Assembly (NCBI GenBank): GCA_024752435.1
Contig: CP103029.1
Span: 682,001-746,000, forward strand
Direction of reading: 5' to 3'
Source of the DNA: Allantophomopsis cytisporea
Lineage: Eukaryota; Ascomycota; Leotiomycetes; Phacidiales; Phacidiaceae
DNA length: 64,000 nt
The position numbers and the translations under genes are program-made. Positions 46,601 through 59,700 of the stretch are shown here, piece after piece. The notes under the pieces are model-generated. The model was given only the letters and a program-made list of their open reading frames with translations, was not told where the DNA came from and did no database searches. The first letter of the stretch is position 1. Every line of letters begins with the position of its first letter.

Positions 46601-49600
46601 AAAGGAATGGCGACCATCCAGAGTTGCTGAGGTTGATGCGGAAGGAAATAAAAACAAGACGGTCCGAGGTCCACGTCAACATATTATCCAGGCAGACAAA
46701 GTTGGACCTGTGAAGGTCAAATGCATTGTCGATGGCACATGGATTGAAACGAAGGCGGCCCTCACGATTCCGGACCATGATGTTACAGGAGCATACAAGT
46801 ACAATCCTTCTAGATCAATGAATGTCCAGAACTCTGCGTGCGACCTCACCACCATCATGCTAGCATGTCATGCAACTGCGAAGATGGCAAAAGATTCACC
46901 CTGGCGCGTACAAGACTGGATGGAGGTCAGCCCCGTGGATGAGCGAAAGTTTTTCACAGCGTTTGCCTGGCTTTCTGAGAGAGCACGTAAGCTTCCAGGA
47001 TATGGAGAATGGCACGAAGTTGAAAAGTGTAACTCATTTCACTGTGCAACCTGCGCTCCAAAGGCTCCAGCTATCAAGTGGAAGTTGGCACCACCACCTG
47101 CAAACACTGCACAGACAGCCAAGGGCAAGGGTAAATCAAAGAAGAACGAGGCACAATTAGCGAACGAGGTCGTCAAGATGCTCCCATTTGAGGACGTCCA
47201 AGAAGCTGCGCCTTTCGAGCGTGCCATGAAGAATCGTCCATCGCCATTCGTAATTCAGTTCAAGGTTGATCAAAATGATCATATCGAACTGCGACTCGGT
47301 TTTAATCCCACGACATTGATGCATCGTGCCCTTGCCAAGTTGTCGGCCCTTGGTACTTCGTCGGAAACATCACTCTCCTGGCGCTTGGTCACTGACTATG
47401 CTCTGCCGGCCCGTCCAAATCTTCCACAGTTAACCCTTTTAAGTAATGAGGATGACGAAAAGGCTCCTCAGCCCCCGGGGTTCCGTGTAGGCATGAAGCT
47501 ACGACCAGAGCAATCAAGATCTCTTCATTGGATGATCTCTCAGGAATCCGAGAAGTGTGCACCTTTTGTTGAGGAAGAAGTTGAAGAGGCTCTCATAGCG
47601 CAGATTGGATGGCGTGCTGAAGGAAAGGCCACAAAGACTGTTGTTGTGCGTGGTGGTGTCTTAGCTGACCAAGTCGGCTATGGGAAGACGATTACCACTC
47701 TCGCACTGATTGATTCCAAACGTGAGATGGATCTCAAGGAGTCGACAATGCCATTTACCGGGGCAATCCCCATCAAGGCCACCTTAATTCTTGTTCCCCC
47801 TCACCTGCCACAGCAGTGGGAAAGAGAGATCAATAAATTTTTAAAGACAGGCTACAAGGTCCTAATTATCAAGACAGCAATGGCAATGTCAAAGATGACG
47901 ATCAAAGATTTTCAGAATGCAGATATTATCATAGCTTCCTGGAAACTACCAGATAGTCCGACATATCTGTCCAAGGTTGTGAGCTTCTCCGGGTTGCTCG
48001 ATCCACCAGAAAAGAGTGGTGCCAGGGCCGAGGCAGTATGGTATGGACAGGCTCTCAAGAACATCGCCGAGCATACAGAGATGTTGAAGCAGGGTGCTTC
48101 AGGCCTGTTCGATTACATCGAGGAGAAGCGCGCTGCGAACGAGAAGGCCGCTCAAAACGTAGAGACCTTTGTTCCATCCAAGAGACTGCGTGGTCAACAG
48201 TATCAGGACATGAAGGCCAGGCTCGAGGCTGAAAAGAACACCCGCCATGTTGATCACAATGATGTTGCCGCTGGTGCTAAGAGATCCCGAGACGAGTCCA
48301 ACACGGCTGCAAAAAAGCCGGCACAGAAGAGCGGTGTCGACTTCTTCAAGCTCAAGGCCATTTCGAAAGGATCGGACTGGTCGAAATTCACAAACCCTCT
48401 CCTAGAGATGTTCGTGTACAATCGACTGGTTGTCGATGAGTATACGTACGTGACCGGGAAGGAAGGCATGACCGTTCCTAACCTGAGATCCCGCTTCAGA
48501 TGGATCTTGTCTGGCACACCACCTATGCAAGATTTTGCGGACGTCAAGTCAATCGCCAAATTCATGGGCGTAAACCTTGGAATTGATGATACGACCCCAG
48601 GTGTCATCTCCAAACATAACATCGCTGGCATTATTCGTGGTCAGACTGACAGTGAAGAGTTCCGATCTTTCAAGACACCGGCTTCACCTGCCTGGCATGA
48701 ACATCGCCATCAACATGCACAAAATTTCCTGAACCGCTTTGTTCGACAAAACATTGCAAAGGTCGGGGATATTCCAAACACGGAGCATCTTCGCGCTATA
48801 ACCCTTCCAGCTGCCGAGAGAGCGATATACTTAGAGCTACACCAGATTCTTGCCGCTACAGACTTCCGGATGACGAAGAGTAAGAAGACCGACGACAGTG
48901 ATCGCGCACAGCGCATCGAAGAATTACTGGGAACGAGTGCCTCAGCCGATGAAGCCTTACTTAAGCGTGCTTCCTATTTCAAGATGGATGAACAACACGA
49001 TGACATCGAGAACGCGCCTAAAGCATGCGATGTCATCGTTGATACGAGAACCCATCAATACAACGCTCTCAAATCCCATTTAAAGTCTCAGGTGAAGAAG
49101 GCTTGGTGGTTAAAGAAGAATTGCCTTGATGCAGACGAGCATTTTGCGAAGTGGGTAGAGGGCGTGAAGAACGGTGGTATCGGTGATCGTGATGCTACCA
49201 AAGAAATTGCCGACCTAGTCACAAAACTGGAGAGAGCCTACAACGACGAGGATTGGAAAATGTTTTATAGCGACCCCAAGAGTAAAGGCAAGGACGACGG
49301 AGAGCGAAGACGCAAAGACACCCGTCCTGACGGTCGTAATGCTGGAGGTTGTTTGAGGAGAGCAGCTCTCCGTAAATTGGCAACTGATCTCCGCAAGGAC
49401 ACAGCAGATCTTGTCACCCGCAAACGTGCTCTCCGCTTGTTCGAGCAGGTCAGAAAAGTTCAGCTTGCATACACTGATGTTCGCAGCGGCAAAGTCTCCG
49501 AGGACTGTATTTGTGTGAAGTGCAAATCTTCTTTCCCACCACAAGAAGTATCCGTTATGACGGCTTGCGGTCATCTTGTCTGCAATGCGTGTGTCACTGC

Positions 49601-50388
49601 TCGTAGACATAAAGATGAGTGTCTCGATAAGATGTGTGACGCAGTCAACAAACAATACCAAATCGTTCCGGCTCCTGAACTTGGCGAAGAAGACAAAGCC
49701 TCTGTGACTGGAATCCACTTTGGCCAGAAGCTGGAGGATCTCGTGGGACTGATCAAAGCCATTGATGACGACGATCAAATACTCTTGTTCGTTCAGTTTT
49801 CCGATCTGATGGACAAAGTTGTCGATGCCATGAGGGTCAAGAAGATTAGTCACCTCGCAATCACAAACAAGGCTACTGACGCATCCAATATTCTTTCGGC
49901 CTTCCAGGAGGAAACGGGCAAGAACAAAAAGAAAGTACTCATTTTGAACATTGGTGACGCATCCGCTGCTGGAAGGTATGTCACTCCCTCAATTTCTTGA
50001 CAATACATCTACTGACGTGTTCTATAGTAACCTTACGAATGCAAACCACATCATTTTCTTGGGTCCATATCTCACGGACCTTCAGCAGACTTATGACAGT
50101 GCAATGACACAAGCTATGGGTCGGGCTCGTCGTTATGGTCAATTGAAGCACGTTCACGCCTATCATTTCGCTAGTCTGAAAACTATTGATGTCAACATTC
50201 TTGAAGATAGAACGGGCAAGACCATTGTCAAAGATGAAGATGTTGACATGGAAAGCAAGATGGCGAAGCCTTTCGAGGATTACAAGGAGTGTGGCTTTGA
50301 ACTTTTGAAGCTTGGAGACGGTGGCGTTGAGGGAGACTGGCGTAGCAGCGGCACCAGCAAGGTCGTCTACGATGATGAGGAGGATTGA
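42690..50388 (+). CDS. DNMT5: DNMT5-type DNA cytosine methyltransferase with RING and SNF2 ATPase
   Basis: Model exons 42690-43194, 43604-44338, 44383-49975 and 50028-50388 give 2397 aa; with the alternative start at 43597 it is 2231 aa. The N-terminal 360 residues are Ser/Lys/acid-rich and contain a PIP-box-like QTSISSFF. The C5-methyltransferase domain follows: motif I LGTMCSGTESPVLALQQ (about 395), the catalytic-Cys motif IV GFSCVDFSRLN (about 485), motif VI ENVNGAPW, motif VIII RQRGYL. Then come two Cys/His clusters (about 853 and 1297), the SNF2 core with LADQVGYGKT (about 1508) and motif II DEYT (about 1765), a RING finger CVKCKSSF...CGHLVCNAC (about 2121-2165) and helicase motif VI QAMGRARRYGQ (about 2308). 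This architecture is DNMT5, shown in Cryptococcus to be an ATP-dependent maintenance CG methyltransferase. No chromodomain is visible. Nuclear. Confidence 0.93.
43630..43653 (+). other. PIP-box-like motif coding segment in DNMT5
   Basis: Encodes QTSISSFF, matching the PCNA-interacting consensus Q-x-x-(I/L/M)-x-x-(F/Y)-(F/Y), flanked by Lys on both sides (GPK before, STKPK after). It is residues 178-185 in the long model and 12-19 from the alternative start. Confidence 0.7.
45699..45800 (+). other. Cys/His cluster between methyltransferase and ATPase of DNMT5
   Basis: Spacing is C-x-C, then C-x2-C, then C-x2-C and a His a few residues on (CYC...CKLCKHTVCTRC...H). This looks like a zinc-binding module. 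A second, smaller cluster (CNSFHCATC) is encoded at about 47029-47055. Confidence 0.6.
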
Positions 50389-50609
50389 TATATTTTGGAA
50401 GCATGCATGAATCATTTGTGAAGGCGTTTGAGCGTAATGAACCGGAAGCAGAGGTTGACGACTGATATACATGAGTGTAAGATTAGATTAAGCATAAGAC
50501 CGATGAGCAAGAAATGAAATATTTATGATTGAGCCTCTCTATGAATACTTGTCTGTGATAAATTCTACTTCAAAATCAGACAGTTCCCGACAATTGGCTG
50601 CCCCTTCCC

Positions 50610-51191
50610 TCAAATGCTTCTCGCCATCTCGGTCTTTCTTTTCTCGATAATCCCTTCTTCTTCAACCTTCTTTTCCCAGAACGACATCATCGCCCGCGAT
50701 CCCCGACTCCACTCCTCACGACGTCTCTTACACTCGACGCTTGTTCCCGGCTCCAGAATGACTTTCGCCGTCTCGCGCTTCTTGTCGTACGCAAACCGCT
50801 GCGCCTTACTATACACGCGCTCCCAACCCTCTTTGTCCTTCTGCAACGACTGTACGGCAGCATGTCCTGCCATCACCGCTGGGTAATGCGTGTCAATACT
50901 TTGGAGAGTGAGATAGATGCCAAGTGTGAAGGATGTGACTGCCGTGAGAGTGGTGGTTGTGAGAATGCTGATGAGAATTTTGGCGGAGACAGTGGAGAGG
51001 TGGTGTGCTATCGGGGCGAGGGGAAGAGGGAGAAGCAGGAGATAGAGGGGATGTGTGTGGAGGATGTACAGGTGAGTCGCGAGGCTACCAAGTGTTGTGG
51101 GCATTGGTTGAAGGGTCTCCATCACTTGGAGATGAGCTTCATACTTGGCGGTTGTCTCTTGGCGGCAGGTTGTAGTAAGGTTTGGGAACAT
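50610..51191 (-). CDS. Small membrane protein, function unknown
   Basis: Intronless ORF of 193 aa with ATG start. Two hydrophobic stretches (about residues 42-62 and 68-95; for example LYLLLLPLPLAPIAHHL and ILISILTTTTLTAVTSFTLG) are followed by a charged C-terminal half of long helices (KDKEGWERVYSKAQRFAYDK, EWSRGSRAMMSFWEKK). I recognise no family. The clear two-part design and length argue for a real gene, but the hydrophobic part is Leu/Thr/Pro-rich and could mislead. It is convergent with DNMT5, with about 220 bp between stops. Confidence 0.6.
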   Translation of the reverse strand: MFPNLTTTCRQETTAKYEAHLQVMETLQPMPTTLGSLATHLYILHTHPLYLLLLPLPLAPIAHHLSTVSAKILISILTTTTLTAVTSFTLGIYLTLQSIDTHYPAVMAGHAAVQSLQKDKEGWERVYSKAQRFAYDKKRETAKVILEPGTSVECKRRREEWSRGSRAMMSFWEKKVEEEGIIEKRKTEMARSI

Positions 51192-52112
51192 GGCTTTACA
51201 ATTCGTTGCGCAATGTAACTTTCCTGGTCTGAGTGATTGAGTTTGCCTGGTGATCGCTTCGTGAAAGACAGAAATTGATGATCGAGATTTGGTGGGATAT
51301 TAGAAGTCGATGTTTGGCGTCAAGAGTTTCTCGTAAGAGAAGGCTATGCCGATAATTAATACGAGAAATTTTTACCATTTGCTGCTCATTAAAGTACCCT
51401 GATACTTATTCTTGAATGAGTAATAAGTGGATAGTGCTATTAATGAACATTAAGAGTTAGCTTTAAGGTATTGCTGACGTTCCAAGCAAGTCGTTATCTC
51501 GCTACCGAGTTCTCTTTCCTACTTTACACTCTACGTACCCTGACCTTCTAGATTCACAAAAGGACGCAAATTTTGGGTATCTACTACAGATCATAATACA
51601 AGAAGAAGAAGAAGAAGAAGAAGAAGAAGAGTGTTTGGTAGGACATAAGCTTCCTCACACAAGTAGGACTTATACCGACTGTATCGGGGATGTATCTGGA
51701 TAAGAGTATTGACTGATTCACAAAAAGCACATACCTCCTAGATAAAACTCTACCATGAACCTTTCTGCCAGTCAAATGTGAAAAACTAGAGCTTGCAAAT
51801 AGGCTCCTCATACCGCAGAAACATTGGTGGGTTCAACTGTCGGCAAGAGTACTAGATTGGCGTTACTCCAATCCTAGCATAAAATATATAGCCATCATAT
51901 TCGTCATTAATACGAAGAAACCACATGGCTATTCAAATTTAGATACGCATTCGAAGCCCCACAACACTTTCACTTGCTCACACACAGCTGTCAATTCAGC
52001 ACAAACAAGTGGTACATTAATTTATCTCCGCTAATCGATTATCAAGTTGGAATAAAAACAAAAGAAAGAATAAGGTATCATATCATCAGCCATCCACGAA
52101 ACTTCTAATTCC
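51192..52112. other. Intergenic with (AGA)10 repeat
   Basis: About 0.9 kb. Ten AGA triplets at 51601-51630 are the only structure. No coding signal. Confidence 0.5.
51601..51630. repeat. (AGA)10 trinucleotide repeat
   Basis: Ten perfect units in the upstream region of the small membrane protein gene. It produces a poly-Phe or poly-Lys reading that is not coding. Confidence 0.95.
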
Positions 52113-53981
52113 CTACGTTGTACTTTTCTCATTTACAATCTCGGTAGTGCCCTCACCGCCAGACGAAGAGCCATTCCTCTCCTCTGCAATTTTGCGCTCA
52201 AGTGTAGCATCTAATTCAGGGTTCTGGTCGATGATATCGTCAATAGTACGGACTGGGCCGGTACTGGGAAGAATTAGTTCTACTGTCAAATAACAATTAG
52301 GGGCAGGACAGTCAACTCACAAGAAAGTCTTCCCACCAAATCCAGGAATAAAATAATAAACGACACAGAAAATAAGTACAAAGCCGAGCACGACGATGGC
52401 ATAGTTCATCTCCATGGGCCCAGGGTTCTGGTAAGATGGGAAAAGGAGCAGGATGAAGATGAAAGTCATCCATGCGAGTGACCAATAACAGCAGATTGTC
52501 GAGCATAGATCACCCGTGTAAAACACACCCGGTGTGAAGTGTCCGAAGCAGATACGTGCAACGAGGGGCATACAGTAGGCGAAGTACAGTCCGATGATAG
52601 CAAGGTTGAAGATAGAGTTGATAGCGACAGTATTAACGAGCATAAGCAATCCCTCCGCAACGGTGACAGCACAACAGAAGCCCACCGCACGAATAGGTGC
52701 CGAATTGCTCGCAAGCTTGCGTAGATAGCCAGAACCTGGAAGACCGTGATCACGAGCGAATGCAAAAGTCTCGCGGGAGGCTGCTACCAACAGAATGGAA
52801 CAGTTGCAGATGGAGGCGAACCACAGGAAGATGAGGTAGGCGACGGAGCCTTGTTTCCCAAAGGAGTTGAATGCGATTTGCGCCATTGGCTGGCCGAGAG
52901 ACGAGGAGATGATACTGTCGATGTCGGTGCCCATTGTGAAAGCGATGGTGATGATTACTGCGAAACCGGTCACGGTTGCCGTAAGCAGCGAGGAAATCAT
53001 AGCGAAGGGAACAGCTTTGGCTGCGTTGGAGGCTTCTTCGGCGATGGTCGCAGAAGATTCAAAGCCGGATACAACCCAGACTGGAGTCAGAAGGGACAGC
53101 ATAAAAGCCCAACCGTTCGAGCTCCAGAAACCCGTGTTTTGAAAATCGCCGAAGACGAAGGAGGCGCTGTTCATGTTCTCCTTTGGCGTGGCAGCAGCCA
53201 ATGCGATAATGGTGGAGAAGAGCATGGCGAACTGGACGAAGATGTAGAAGGCGTTGAGGTGGGAGAGCGTCTTGGAGGAGACGGAGGTCATTCCCATGAC
53301 GAGCAAGGTCGTGGCGACGTACATGCCGAAGTTCTCATACTTGGTAGATATCCAAGTCTGGTCTGAGCCGATAGAGATGGCGCCTACGAGGATCAATGTC
53401 GCACCGTAGATGGTCGATGCGAAGATGGAGATGTAGCCTAGCACATTCATGTATCCAGCCAGCCAGCACATGAATGCTCTCTGCTTGGGTGGTGTTAAGC
53501 GTGCGACCCAGTAATACAAACCCCCCGACGTTGGCATGGACGATCCAAGCTCACCAAGGGAAATAGCTACGGGGATAAGCCTGAGACTATTAGAGATGTT
53601 ATACAATTTTCTTTGTGGAGACTTACAATATACAACCCATCAGATATGACCAGACCATTCCCACGGCACCAGCGCTGCCCAGTGAGAACAACAGACTCTC
53701 TGCAATGGCACTTGCGATACCCATAGCCTACACACGTCAACAAAATCCTATTGAGATTCCAAACAAGAAATACTTACACCAAAACTTTGCCCGAAAACCG
53801 TGATGTACTTGAATTCACGCTTAAGCTCAGATCGATATCCCAAGCTGGCAAGTAGTTCATCGTCAGCATTGAAAGCGACACTTTGGCCCTCCTCAACACC
53901 CAATTGTTTCTTAACAACATCCGCCTTCTCATCCTTCGTCACGGGCAGCGACCCTCCATCACTATAGGCCTCTGGAGCCAT
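52113..53981 (-). CDS. Amino acid/GABA/choline-type permease (APC superfamily, ACT family)
   Basis: Exons 53778-53981, 53627-53727, 52321-53586 and 52113-52263 join to 573 aa. Introns are 50, 40 and 57 nt. A hydrophilic N-terminus of about 60 residues leads into FKYITVFGQSFG and twelve expected membrane segments. The block ELGSSMPTSGGLYYWVARL (segment 3) and GFESSATIAEEASNAAKAVP are hallmarks of the fungal GABA permease/choline transporter group (Uga4, Hnm1). Substrate is probably an amine or amino acid such as GABA or choline, but cannot be settled by eye. The C-terminal tail (DQNPELDATLERKIAEER) is cytosolic and charged. It sits in the plasma membrane or vacuole by family analogy. The 40-nt intron 2 is the shortest in the window. 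Confidence 0.93.
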
Positions 53982-56686
53982 AACGACTCTCTTTCAATGC
54001 AAAAAAGTGAAGATGTACGAAAATAGGAGCGCAAATTGCAAATTCGATGTTTGCTGATGCCGATGCTGATACCAATCGGGAGAGGCGCCTCTAGCTCTAG
54101 CCCCGGATTCTCTTATCGAAGGGGTCCGATTCGATGGTGGCAGTGCTCAGATTCTTGAAGATAGGAGATGTTCAATGATGCAGAATGGAGGGTTTTTCTT
54201 CAATGAATATGTTGATGATTGAAGGTCAATGGACAAGTCTAAAGATTCTATGCTTTCTCAACTCGATACATAGAGGACGGGGGACCCAGGTGGTATGTAT
54301 GTAGATACATACCTAAATACATGCATCCTTCACAGTAGGGGCGTTGCGATAGAGTATCTTTCTAGTGCCAGGGAGCGAGAGTGTAGTAAAATGAATGACA
54401 TTCGCATCGATGGACCCTTGCTTGTTACTGGTCACCAAAGCACATCGAATCCGCTCCCATCAATCTTTGTCTTCGAACACTCAAACTTTATTCGTCCTTA
54501 TCCATTCTGATCATTACGGAGCACTCCTGAGGCCTTGGTATGGCTGGGGTGCTCACAAGGCTCTCTGGACAAGTGCTTGTGTATACTAACGTCACATTAC
54601 AGCAAGTACATAGAGATAAGCGATAGCTGAGTGTGCAGACATGCCTGTTGATTCTGCATATGTCTCTGAAATTTTGCGAATCTTCCCTGTTGTCCTAAGC
54701 CCGTCTTGCTTGCCTGGTCCGTGGTGGCGGTAATCGATAGTGCTGGGGAGAGAGAAAGAGAGAGAGAAAGTCTGGATTTTGATGGATAACGCTTCAGCGA
54801 AAATGATTAGAGATTCTATTTGTTTTCCAGGGCATGAGATCCTACGATTGTGAGTAGAGAATCATTAGATGTTTGTATGTGCTCTTAATCGTACCTCGAG
54901 TTTTCTGTTTGCATACGTAGTATGTGTTTTAATGTGAATACGGGCGTGCTGTGGATTATCTTCATTGCTATCCGTTATGTCGTTCTCATCTGTCATGGAA
55001 ATCTGCCCGTCGCGATTTGCGATAAGACAATATTTTCATCTCCTGAGTTACGAGGGAATAAGCCCGATTAAAGTCCTCGCTCTGATTCATTTCACATCTA
55101 CTCATAATCGATGATAACAAAAAACAACAAATTCATTCGTCGCCAGATTCCTCTTGGTGATGACTTTCATGAAGTACAAATTGCATTTACATAACAAAGG
55201 GAAAAAAAGCCACCATGACCACATCCATTAATAAATGTCTGAATTGGTATTCGCAACAACCTCATCCGTAAAGTAGTGCCTCCACCATCGAGCTTGCGAT
55301 AAAAGATAAGACTAGCAGTCCGGAGAGGAAAATAATACTCCAGAGTCACATCTCCAGTAGTACTCAGCCTATTATTTTACCTTGTGAATAAGCTCGAGTG
55401 ACACTTACTAAAGAGATTTCTCACACAACAAATCTTTAACAGTGGTGAGGTCAAGGTAACTTGTGAGCTGAGAAGCCTGCCTATCAATTCACTAATCGAC
55501 CGTCCGCTCTCCAGGATCGTTTATCAGTATCGTGTCGGAGCACCGAGAAACTTGTACGAAACGACGGTCTCCCATCAATACTCGTCCAGCCTACTCCCTC
55601 GAGCATGAACTGGAAGTCGGCCATAAGATCAGGCTTGACTCAAATTCAATAACAGTCGTCATTTGAGAGAGAGGTTGCTTATTTATCAAGGAATGGAAGT
55701 CTAGAGTAGTTATGGTGTTGAAATCTTTCAGAAAAGCCTGACAAAACACAATCGCTAAGATTCACTGCGAAGTGGAGATGAGTCTAGGCTCGGTCGGTAG
55801 AGATGGGTCTGGGGTGGAGGCGGATGTCGGGTCCGTGGTGCAGGTCCACTGGCAGGTCCACTTGCTTTCGCGGACAGGCCATCGGTTTACTGATGATAAT
55901 TATGAGCACTGCCTTGAAAGTGAGTATTTATGCATATAGTTCGGGACGACTTAATGCGATGAATGAAGGGATGCCTTGAAACTAGGTGAGGTTGTGGTGA
56001 AGCTGTTATTGTGTAGGCATGGCGATGGTCATGAATTTATGGTTGAGCTTCTTGAATAGCGTAGTAGACAGAAGTTTCAGAGTTCGATGTAATGGGGAAG
56101 ATGAAAAAAACAATAATGGATAAGGTAGCATATGAATAAAGACCCTTGATTGTCTTATATGTAGTTTATAACTATGATTTTATATACTGGACGTAGAATT
56201 TTGCCACATGGCAGCAATTCCGAAGCCATTAAAGGATTGTGGATCGTCCATCAGCATGAACTGATTCCAACATCTGTACAAGTATGAGCCGAGAACTTCC
56301 AAAGATGCTCGAAGTTGTTTTTTCGGCCAGCATCAACGAAGTAAAGATCTCCAATTCTGCCAATCGTCAGATGGATAGAGCAATAATACTCAAGATTGCT
56401 CCAACTTACTTCTAAACGCTTACGGATCCGAGTTCGCACTTCATGTCTTTAGTCATAGTCAATACAGCTAAGTCTTCCTTCTGTTGCTTCTCTTGTATAG
56501 TCTGGAACTATCAGCGAGGCAATACACATATGCGACTTAGAATTCGACTTCTCACAGCATCTCACAGCAAGAGAAATCTTGAGCGCGCAAACACGAGATT
56601 CACGGGAAACGCTCACCTCAAGCTATTTACCTCGATATATCAGAACAACACTTCAAATTCGATGCTTCTAACCTTACACAAGTCTC
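53982..56686. other. Intergenic, no gene seen
   Basis: About 2.7 kb between permease start and amidase stop. A short GA-rich run lies at about 54744-54770. Small ORFs (for example minus 56251-56439) show no domain. Confidence 0.5.
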
Positions 56687-58655
56687 CTAAACAACAGGAA
56701 TGACAGGCTCCTGCCATGATAACCACTCAGGCTTCGGCCTCTGAATCCCCGCCTTAGCCTTGACATCCTCAATCCCCCCAGCCAACCTCACCAGAGTTCC
56801 CTCACTCCAAGCAGTTCCCATAAGAGCCAGTCCAAACGGCATCCCCCCAACCTCATGCACACCCCCATTAACCGTAATCATCGGATAGCCTGCCTGAGCC
56901 GCAATCTGATACGTCTGACCAACATCCGGCGGAACAAGCAAGGCATCAACCTTCCCCCCATCTCCAGCACCCACTTCATTTGCAAGCGCGGCATCAATTC
57001 CCTGCTCACGCGTACTCGCCTTTACGAAATTATACGCTTGCCAATACGTCTCATTCATGATCCCACCGCTGTCCAAGCTCGCCACGAACCCATCCTGTCC
57101 AGACGCGAAAGCAGGATGCACACCAGCGGTTCCTCCCTCAGAGCCGTCGTTGATGGTGTTGAATGCCACTAGGTCTGCGAGACTACGGACATTGGTATTG
57201 TTCAGCTCAGAAAGGTACTTTGCAATGTCATTGTAGAAATCGACCTTCACAACCGTGTACTCGCTCTCGTTTGTATAGCCGCGTGTGGTCCCATAGTCCC
57301 AATCCCAGCCGTCAGGTGAGATGATGGTGTTACGGTTGGGCAGCTCTGTACCATTGATTATTGTTGCGCCGGAGGACACTAGAAGGGATAGGAGGTTGGT
57401 TAGTTGCGAAACTTGATCATCGTCTGCATATCTCCAAAAGGAATCCCAGGGGAGGCCGAAGCGCGCGCCGGCAAGGGTAGTGTTGCTGAGGAGCGGCGTG
57501 TAGCCGCCTGGAGGGGTGACTTGGGCGCTCGTGTAATTGTCTCGGGCATCGACGCCGTATATCACATCGAGACAGAGGGTTGCGTCAAGGATGGTTTTGG
57601 CTATACAGCCTACTGTGTCCTGGTTGTGGGATTCGGGAATAACGCTGGAAATATCAGTAATTGTATATCCAAGATTTCCATAGTTGAGTTGGATATGGTA
57701 AAAAATCTTGCCGCTGTTACAGAGCTTATAAATCAAAGGAGATAGCCACTTACCCATCCCTTGAAGTCAAGCCAACTGTAGGCTTAATACCGACCAAACC
57801 GTTCCTCTCAGCAGGGTTAATAACACTACCATCCGTCTCAGTTCCAAGTGCAAAGGGAATTACATTAGCAGCCACAGCAGCCGCACTTCCAGAACTGCTT
57901 CCACCAGGGTTCTGCGTAAGATTATACGGACTTCTAGCTTGGCCACCTCTTGCCGAGTATCCCTCGGAATAAGAATTACTACGCATATCAGCCCACTCAC
58001 TGAGACCTGCATGTCCCATGAGAATAGCACCGGCTGCTCTCAAGCGGCTGACGACATGCGCATCACGTGGCACTACAGAACCTAGAAGAGCCAGACTGCC
58101 AGCTGTTGTTTCCATCTTGTCCTTCGAGGCGATATTATCTTTGATAAGGAATGGAATACCATGTAAGGGACCACGAGTCTTGCCCATGTGTCGTTCGGCA
58201 TCCAATGCCGAGGCTATGGTCAAGACATCGGGATTGAGTTGAATGATTGATCTACAGAAAGTCAGTTGTGATTTTGCATATGAATGATGAACACACTTGA
58301 TGTAAGAATCAGTCTGGAAGTTACGCTGCATGTAGCAGAGGACCAGACCCACAGAGCTCAAACGACCACTCTCTAATTCCTGCTGAATATCGGAAATCGA
58401 AGCCTCTTCCAATGTGAAGCCATGGCACTTTTCCATTGGGAATTGCCCACTGACAACTGCTGAGCCATTTTGGAGAACGGGGAAATCGAAGGGGTATGGA
58501 GTGTTGTCGATCTGCGCGTCTACAAGCTGGGAGACATTGTATGAGGAACTTGTATTGAAATATCTGCTTTCCAAAGTCGTTGGACTAGCAAATGTAGTCA
58601 CCGAACTTCCCAGAAGTATGCCACAAACGGCAATTCTATGGAATACAATAGACAT
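56687..58655 (-). CDS. Secreted amidase (amidase signature family)
   Basis: Exons 58297-58655, 57754-58251 and 56687-57644 join to 604 aa. Residues 1-23 form a signal peptide ending near TFASP, so the enzyme is probably exported, and many Asn-x-Ser/Thr sites agree with secretion. The Ser-cisSer-Lys triad is complete: Lys157 in GIPFLIKDNI, Ser238 in NPGGSSSGSAAA and Ser262 in GTETDGSVINPA. The family hydrolyses amide bonds by an acyl-enzyme mechanism; the substrate is unknown. Intron 1 is 45 nt and intron 2 is 109 nt. Start 58655 was chosen because it puts the hydrophobic signal segment at the N-terminus; no ATG begins the longer frame. It is divergent from the acyltransferase gene, about 1 kb apart. 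Confidence 0.93.
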
Positions 58656-59700
58656 TGCGCCGACTAATCCGGGTGAATGGAGTACTCTGGTAGGATTGGC
58701 AGGATTTCTCAATACTTCATGTTAGTGAATATAAAGTAGAGGAGAAAACAGACAAGAAGATGGATAAACTGAGTAGAGAATTATTGTTATCAAAGCTGAG
58801 ATATAGTTTAGGAAGCGGCCGTCATACGGAAATCGGCCGGATAAGCAAGAATTAATTTATTAATTTATCTGTTTCCCACCCTATATTATACTTTATACTC
58901 CGAATATAATACCACTCACTACATGCACATGGATCATGTTCAAGCTTTAGACAAAAGCTTGGTACCGAGACTATGGGATTCTGGCAGTCTCAGTTAAACG
59001 ATTGATCATTGCTGGACGATTGCCAAGCTAGACGATGTACGGCAGCACATACTACATACCTACCATCGATGCCACCAAAAAGCCGTTGTCAAACAATCTT
59101 TTATTCTGTCATCGTTATTACCCCATCTCCATCCCACTTTCATATCTCGGCCTCTTCCTATCGCACTTTATTCACTTTCTGGAGCTCAATTTCAGCATAG
59201 ACTTCACTGCGAATTATGTACAAGCTCAGCTTCTCGACTTTCTTCGTAAAGAATGGTCGGATTCAACTAACGCTATGCTGGGTCATGATTCTTGATATGA
59301 CTGACGACTCAGACGTTTAGCTGTCACATAATTATCGACCATGCATTAACTCACCACAGTTCATGAGGCCTCACATCAGAATGCTCCTCTGTGGATAACG
59401 TTCACTCACTTTCGGGTGATACTATGCTGGATTTGATTGTTTCTACATTGCAGTCTTACAGAATACATTGTCAGATGTGTTCATTATGAGTCATCTCGCC
59501 AAGATGGCGAGCATGGACGTCCCTAACATAAGTATATAGAAAACAAAAACCATTTTGCAAGGGGGAACATCTTCCAAAATATCAGGGTCCTGAAAACCAC
59601 ATAAGGTAAGTTTTTCCCAAGAATTTAAACATGTAAGTACAACACTTTACACTCACTTTATACTTGTCTCTACGTGTTCTACGGCAGACCCATTCTCATC
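58656..59700. other. Intergenic, divergent amidase/acyltransferase promoters
   Basis: About 1 kb. A short TTAATTTATTAATTTAT tract lies near 58853. No gene signal. Confidence 0.5.
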
